A stretch of 8,963 nucleotides of DNA from contig DOSP01000108.1 in the NCBI GenBank assembly GCA_003512175.1, positions 1 through 8,963 of the forward strand. Direction: 5' to 3'. The notes under the pieces are model-generated. The model made no database searches, was not told where the DNA came from, and saw nothing but the letters and a program-made list of their open reading frames with translations. The translations under genes and the position numbers were made by a program. This DNA is from Candidatus Kerfeldbacteria bacterium (lineage in GTDB: Bacteria > Patescibacteriota > Patescibacteriia > UBA9570). Below are positions 6,228 to 8,963 of this stretch, piece by piece (position 1 is the stretch's first letter; every line of letters begins with the position of its first letter).

Positions 6228-7315
6228 CGACGGCTACTTTGGGCCAGGGCGTTAAACACAATACCGAGACCAAACAGTAAGGCAATCATCGAGCTACCAC
6301 CGGCACTGACAAACGGTAGCGGGATGCCCGTCACCGGCATGACGCCAATATTCATCCCAATGTTAATGAGGATTTGACCAAAGAGCAGGGCGGCGTAACC
6401 AACCACCACGTAGCGGGCACTGTCATCGGACAACAATCGGCTGGACCGCCACAATCGCCACAATATAAAGGCAAATAATCCAATGACCGTTCCGGCGCCC
6501 ACAAAACCCAGTTCTTCTGCAATCACTGCAAAAATAAAATCGGTCTCACGTTCGGGCAAAAACTGCAGTTGACTTTGTGGTCCAAGGCCAAGGCCGCGCC
6601 CGAACCATTGTCCTGATCCCACCGAAATAACCGCCTGCGTGACATTATAGCCAGACCGCAGTGGATCACGTTGCGGGTCGATAAACGTCAGCAAGCGATC
6701 TTTCTGATAGTCTTGCAAGATAAACGCCCAGCTTAAGGAACCGAACAACACGGCAATGGCGCCAATCAGCCAGAGTTGACGTGGTCGCACCGCGGTGGCC
6801 AGTCCCATCACCGTAGCCGTACCCACCAACACAACGGCTGAACCTAAATCTGGCTGGAGTAAAATGAATCCCACGTATCCAGCCAGCAAGGCTCCATACC
6901 GTACCACCGTTTTCCAGTGCTCCATCTCAAAGCTGCGATCTGTCAGAAACCGGGCTGCCGCCAAGATGAAAGCAATTTTAGCGAATTCAACTGGTTGCAG
7001 ACTGATGCCGGCAAACTGAAACCAGCCGGTGGTACCGCGAATGGTCGTCCCAAAAAAGATGACGAGCACCAAGATGACGAGCCAGATGAGATAATGGATA
7101 TAGGCATACTGAAGGAAGGTGCGATAGTTCAGTTGACTAGTGATGCCCAGCACCACTAAGCCGATCACGATAAAGACCAGTTGTTTTTCAAAACGATCAG
7201 AACCAGTACTCGTTTGGTTGAGACTAAACAGAATGACTGTGCTGACGGTGATGAGAATAAGCACAGCAGCCAGGAGCCACCAATCGACTGGACGCCAGTG
7301 CACACTCAATTTCAT
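6224..7315 (-). CDS. rodA: RodA-type SEDS peptidoglycan glycosyltransferase
   Basis: SEDS proteins polymerise lipid II into glycan strands at the cytoplasmic membrane together with a class B penicillin-binding protein. This 363-residue protein has about ten hydrophobic helices. Signature motifs are WFQFAGISLQPVEFAKI (98-114), LQPDLGSA (153-160), SGYNVTQAVISVGSG (221-235), LPERETDFIFAVIAEELG (253-270), with Asp259 at the position of the essential aspartate of the family, and PLPFVSAGGSSM (332-343). The short N-terminus, the short soluble parts and a length near 365 suit RodA better than FtsW, though these two are hard to separate without a tree. No class B PBP lies next to it. The start ATG at 7315 is 1 nt after the upstream stop and has a clear Shine-Dalgarno sequence. 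It ends in TGA, the only TGA stop in the window, which argues against a UGA-recoded genome. Confidence 0.95.
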   Translation of the reverse strand: MKLSVHWRPVDWWLLAAVLILITVSTVILFSLNQTSTGSDRFEKQLVFIVIGLVVLGITSQLNYRTFLQYAYIHYLIWLVILVLVIFFGTTIRGTTGWFQFAGISLQPVEFAKIAFILAAARFLTDRSFEMEHWKTVVRYGALLAGYVGFILLQPDLGSAVVLVGTATVMGLATAVRPRQLWLIGAIAVLFGSLSWAFILQDYQKDRLLTFIDPQRDPLRSGYNVTQAVISVGSGQWFGRGLGLGPQSQLQFLPERETDFIFAVIAEELGFVGAGTVIGLFAFILWRLWRSSRLLSDDSARYVVVGYAALLFGQILINIGMNIGVMPVTGIPLPFVSAGGSSMIALLFGLGIVFNALAQSSRR

Positions 7316-7316
7316 G

Positions 7317-8219
7317 CTAGAGGTCTCCTGGTCTGATCAAATTGGTTTCATCCCAGACATCGGTCTCCACGATGATCTTCGGCACATCGTTAAAATTAAA
7401 GCGGCGTTGCCAACTGAATAGTAAGGCACTGTCGCTGAATGACGCCACGTCGGACAAAATCACTTGTTGAACACCCTCTACGGTGCCAGCCGGTGTAGTG
7501 ACCAAGGCAGTGACCTTGACTTGACGAAACCCATAGGCGCTTGTATTGGTGACACTCCCAGACACTTGAGAGATTGTTTTACCTGGAGCAGGAGTATCGT
7601 CTATGGCCTCGTCATCTTCCGGAGTAGCAAAATCACTGTCAGTGGTGGTTGTGTCGGTGGTAGAGCCAATCGGTATTTCATTGGTGGCCAGCTCAGCATC
7701 GTTCACGAGGAAAGTGGCATCGGGTTGTGGTCCACGAATGCGTTGCCAGGTTGTTTCTTGAATGGTGAGATCAGCCGAGGCGGTGGCGGAACCGGCCACG
7801 CCACTAACCACAATATAAGTGTCGGACTTTGGCATGACACCCCCATCGGTATAACTGTAGGCCGTGCCATTGATAGTCACGGTGTAGGTAAATCGGGCTG
7901 CATAATAGGTATTGGGATTCGACACAATGGCATAGGCATCAACTGATTCGGTGGTATGGCTGATGGCATCAACGGCCGTAATGGTTAATGGTTGCGGCGC
8001 CTGAATTGAATCGTAAATCACCTGGGTGGCTGCTAAATCGTGAATCGCCCGGTTGGTGGCAGATCTATCCAATAAAACGCGTACAAACAATATGATGACG
8101 ATCAACCACAACAGCGCGACAGCTGCAATCGCCACCCCATAGGCCGCCGTCCGTACTTGGGCGCGGTGGGTATTGTACCAGTAGGCCATCTTCAAATCCT
8201 GACCCTGTAACTCATCCAT
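7317..8219 (-). CDS. Single-pass envelope protein of unknown function, upstream of rodA
   Basis: The protein has 300 residues. A short cytoplasmic N-terminus with several basic residues is followed by one strong transmembrane helix (about 25-49), then an external part. Two beta-rich regions can be seen: about 88-160 (AYAIVSNPNTYYAARFTYTVTING, then a glycine turn and TYIVVSG) and about 216-290 (SGSVTNTSAYGFRQVKVTALV and FSWQRRFNF). They resemble two copies of a small Ig-like or FxLyD-like fold, where a strand with N-T/N-P is followed by a strand of alternating valines. A low-complexity Thr/Asp/Glu linker (about 185-212) joins them. I do not recognise a named family. The gene ends 1 nt before rodA, so it may act with RodA at the cell surface, for example as a partner or localiser; that is inference. 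The ATG at 8219 is chosen because a promoter ends right before it; Met11 (8189) is an alternative. Confidence 0.75.
   Translation of the reverse strand: MDELQGQDLKMAYWYNTHRAQVRTAAYGVAIAAVALLWLIVIILFVRVLLDRSATNRAIHDLAATQVIYDSIQAPQPLTITAVDAISHTTESVDAYAIVSNPNTYYAARFTYTVTINGTAYSYTDGGVMPKSDTYIVVSGVAGSATASADLTIQETTWQRIRGPQPDATFLVNDAELATNEIPIGSTTDTTTTDSDFATPEDDEAIDDTPAPGKTISQVSGSVTNTSAYGFRQVKVTALVTTPAGTVEGVQQVILSDVASFSDSALLFSWQRRFNFNDVPKIIVETDVWDETNLIRPGDL
7324..7329 (-). promoter_or_regulatory. Shine-Dalgarno sequence of rodA
   Basis: AGGAGA on the minus strand lies 8 nt before the rodA ATG, inside the last codons of the upstream gene. It is the only strong anti-16S match before a start codon that I found in the window and it supports the start at 7315. 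Confidence 0.7.
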
Positions 8220-8255
8220 AGCCGGAAGTGTAGCATTGTGCTACACTAAACTCAA
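8220..8255 (-). promoter_or_regulatory. Predicted leaderless promoter of the envelope protein-rodA operon
   Basis: On the minus strand TTGAGT (8250-8255) lies exactly 17 bp from TACACT (8227-8232), which keeps the key T, A and final T of the -10 box. The predicted transcription start (about 8220) is the base just before the ATG at 8219, so the message would have a leader of 1 nt or none. No Shine-Dalgarno sequence is present. The -10 box forms one end of a perfect inverted repeat. Confidence 0.5.
8227..8247. promoter_or_regulatory. Perfect 9-bp inverted repeat, candidate operator between divergent genes
   Basis: AGTGTAGCA and TGCTACACT are exact reverse complements separated by 3 bp (TTG), giving a 21-bp near-palindrome. 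It lies between the two divergent genes, covers the -10 box of the minus-strand promoter and reaches to 2 bp from its -35. The predicted start sites in both directions lie outside it, so it is not expected in either transcript; this fits a site for a dimeric DNA-binding protein better than an RNA hairpin. No T-tract follows it on either strand, which argues against a terminator. The binding protein is not identifiable here. Confidence 0.55.
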
Positions 8256-8263
8256 ATTGACTT

Positions 8264-8276
8264 TATAACAAAAATA
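8264..8276 (+). promoter_or_regulatory. Possible -10 element for the plus-strand gene
   Basis: TATAAC (8264-8269) is 5 of 6 to the -10 consensus and would start transcription near 8276, giving a leader of about 4 nt before the ATG at 8280. No good -35 is found at 16-18 bp; TTGACT at 8257-8262 is too close to it. No Shine-Dalgarno sequence precedes the gene. Confidence 0.3.
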
Positions 8277-8279
8277 CCT

Positions 8280-8585
8280 ATGTTTGATACTTCACAAGAT
8301 ATTCTCTATATCACCGTGGCGGTCTGTATTGGAGTGTTTACTGTTTTTTTGGTTTGGATCATGTACTACATTGCCCAAATTTCGCGACAGAGCAATGAAA
8401 TGATCACTGATTTCCGTCAGAAGATGGAGGAGCTGGATGAAACCATGCGTGGGTTAAAGGAAAAAGTCAATGACTCGGTTGACTCATTAGCTGCCGTTAG
8501 TTCACAGGTAGGTACCATTCTTGAAATGATCAAATCATTTACCGGAGGTCGCACAAAGAAACGCCGAAAGTCGGACGACGAATAA
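8280..8585 (+). CDS. Small membrane protein with a cytoplasmic helical/coiled-coil domain, unknown function
   Basis: The protein has 101 residues. One transmembrane helix (about 8-31) is followed by a long amphipathic helix (about 36-86; MITDFRQKMEELDETMRGLKEK, then NDSVDSLAAVSSQV) and a short basic-acidic tail (RTKKRRKSDDE). The layout is like DUF948-type small membrane coiled-coil proteins, but the match is structural only. The basic tail after the helix suggests a cytoplasmic C-terminus. It is the only plus-strand gene here, divergent from the rodA operon with a shared 60-bp promoter region, and convergent with the gene at the right edge with a 4-bp gap. The ATG at 8280 follows a -10-like box and gives a complete membrane helix. 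Confidence 0.75.
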   Translation: MFDTSQDILYITVAVCIGVFTVFLVWIMYYIAQISRQSNEMITDFRQKMEELDETMRGLKEKVNDSVDSLAAVSSQVGTILEMIKSFTGGRTKKRRKSDDE

Positions 8586-8589
8586 CGAA

Positions 8590-8963
8590 TTATTCCTGGT
8601 TCCGATATTCTGCCATCGCCTCAATGATCGGCGACTGGCTGGAGAGATGCTGCCAATACAGAATCTCTTCGCGGTTGAGAATTAAGTAATCGTTTGGTTG
8701 ATGAAAATCGTCAGACAATTTTTTCAGCTGCAAATTTGAGCCATCGGCTTGTTCTGCGGCGGTGACATCTGTTTCGCCAACTTGTAAATAGTAGGCGTTG
8801 AACAGCACCGCGGTATGGGGACCAAATTTTTCTAGCCGACCAAAATAGGTTTGTCCATTGGTGAGCGTAACAGCTGACACCACATTATCTGCAAAGACGC
8901 GATTGTAATGGATGCCATACAACCAAAATTGCACTGCCACCAACAGCACCGCCATGGCGGCGC
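8590..8963 (-). CDS. Membrane-anchored protein of unknown function, 5' end outside the window
   Basis: The frame is open to the window edge, so the true start may lie beyond it; the first ATG inside the window is at 8955, preceded by two in-frame alanine codons. The visible part (about 123 residues) starts inside a hydrophobic membrane segment (AVLLVAVQFWLYGI), then has a compact external or soluble domain: VSAVTLTNGQTYFGRLEKFG, VLFNAYYLQVG, LKKLSDDFHQPNDYLILNREEILYWQHL, and an end NQE. I recall this pattern (TNGQ.YFG.L, YYLQ, L..L...H.P.D...INRE.ILFW..L) from hypothetical proteins of Patescibacteria, but no function is known to me. The stop codon lies 4 bp from that of the convergent plus-strand gene. 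Confidence 0.7.
   Translation of the reverse strand, partial: AAMAVLLVAVQFWLYGIHYNRVFADNVVSAVTLTNGQTYFGRLEKFGPHTAVLFNAYYLQVGETDVTAAEQADGSNLQLKKLSDDFHQPNDYLILNREEILYWQHLSSQSPIIEAMAEYRNQE

Noticed and set aside
6211..6233. Intrinsic terminator after rodA
   Set aside because: The stem CCGTC-N3-GACGG has only 5 bp and the T-run starts about 7 nt later, so it does not fit a rho-independent terminator. It is better seen as part of the promoter region.
5808..6377. 189-codon open frame on the plus strand
   Set aside because: It lies opposite the zinc-ribbon gene and the rodA end, has a composition with many Arg, Ser, Trp and Cys residues and no domain pattern, and would cross a promoter region. It is an antisense shadow.
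7464..7946. 160-codon plus-strand open frame
   Set aside because: It is antisense to the envelope protein upstream of rodA. Its Gly/Ile/Cys-rich translation has no domain or start signal.
8580..8595. Hairpin GAATAA-N4-TTATTC at the convergent stop codons, as a bidirectional terminator
   Set aside because: It is explained by both genes ending in a Glu codon plus TAA (GAATAA) on opposite strands. The 6-bp A/T-rich stem has no G/C core and no T-tract.

Overview
The window looks like a chromosomal piece of a Patescibacteria (Candidate Phyla Radiation) bacterium. This is inferred from gene content, not from a marker-gene match. It has two tandem DUF3048 proteins next to bL25, a RodA-type SEDS protein embedded among small uncharacterised membrane and zinc-ribbon proteins of a kind I associate with that group, very tight gene packing, and few Shine-Dalgarno sequences. 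Codon reading fits the standard bacterial code: nine of the ten genes have their stop in the window, eight use TAA or TAG, and rodA ends in TGA. I see no tRNA, rRNA, CRISPR array, insertion sequence, integrase or phage gene, and no gene-free stretch over 100 bases.

Layout: every gene but one is on the minus strand, so transcription runs from right to left. From the right: (i) the C-terminal part of an uncharacterised membrane-anchored protein (8590 to the edge, minus) converges on a small transmembrane/coiled-coil protein (8280-8585, plus). (ii) A 60-bp divergent intergenic region holds a perfect 9-bp inverted repeat and predicted promoters in both directions. (iii) A single-pass envelope protein of unknown function (7317-8219) lies 1 nt upstream of rodA (6224-7315). 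(iv) A CxxC/CxxC zinc-ribbon protein (5849-6190), ribosomal protein bL25 (5115-5816) and two DUF3048 proteins (3981-5111, 2894-3973) form a compact run, probably starting at a promoter that overlaps the rodA stop codon. (v) A small acidic putative lipoprotein (2364-2861), an aromatic-amino-acid-type permease (1185-2354) and a membrane-anchored family 2 glycosyltransferase (1219 to beyond position 1) follow.

Functionally the window is mostly cell envelope: septum or side-wall peptidoglycan polymerisation (RodA), polysaccharide synthesis (glycosyltransferase), amino acid uptake, and several anchored extracytoplasmic proteins without known role. A ribosomal protein gene sits in the middle. 

The most interesting signals are regulatory. 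Two predicted sigma-70-type promoters place the transcription start only 1-2 nt before the ATG, in genes with no Shine-Dalgarno sequence, while the operon-internal rodA has a good one. This fits leaderless mRNA. One of these promoters has its -10 box inside the perfect palindrome, as expected for an operator. I found no clear new multi-gene defence or mobile system.
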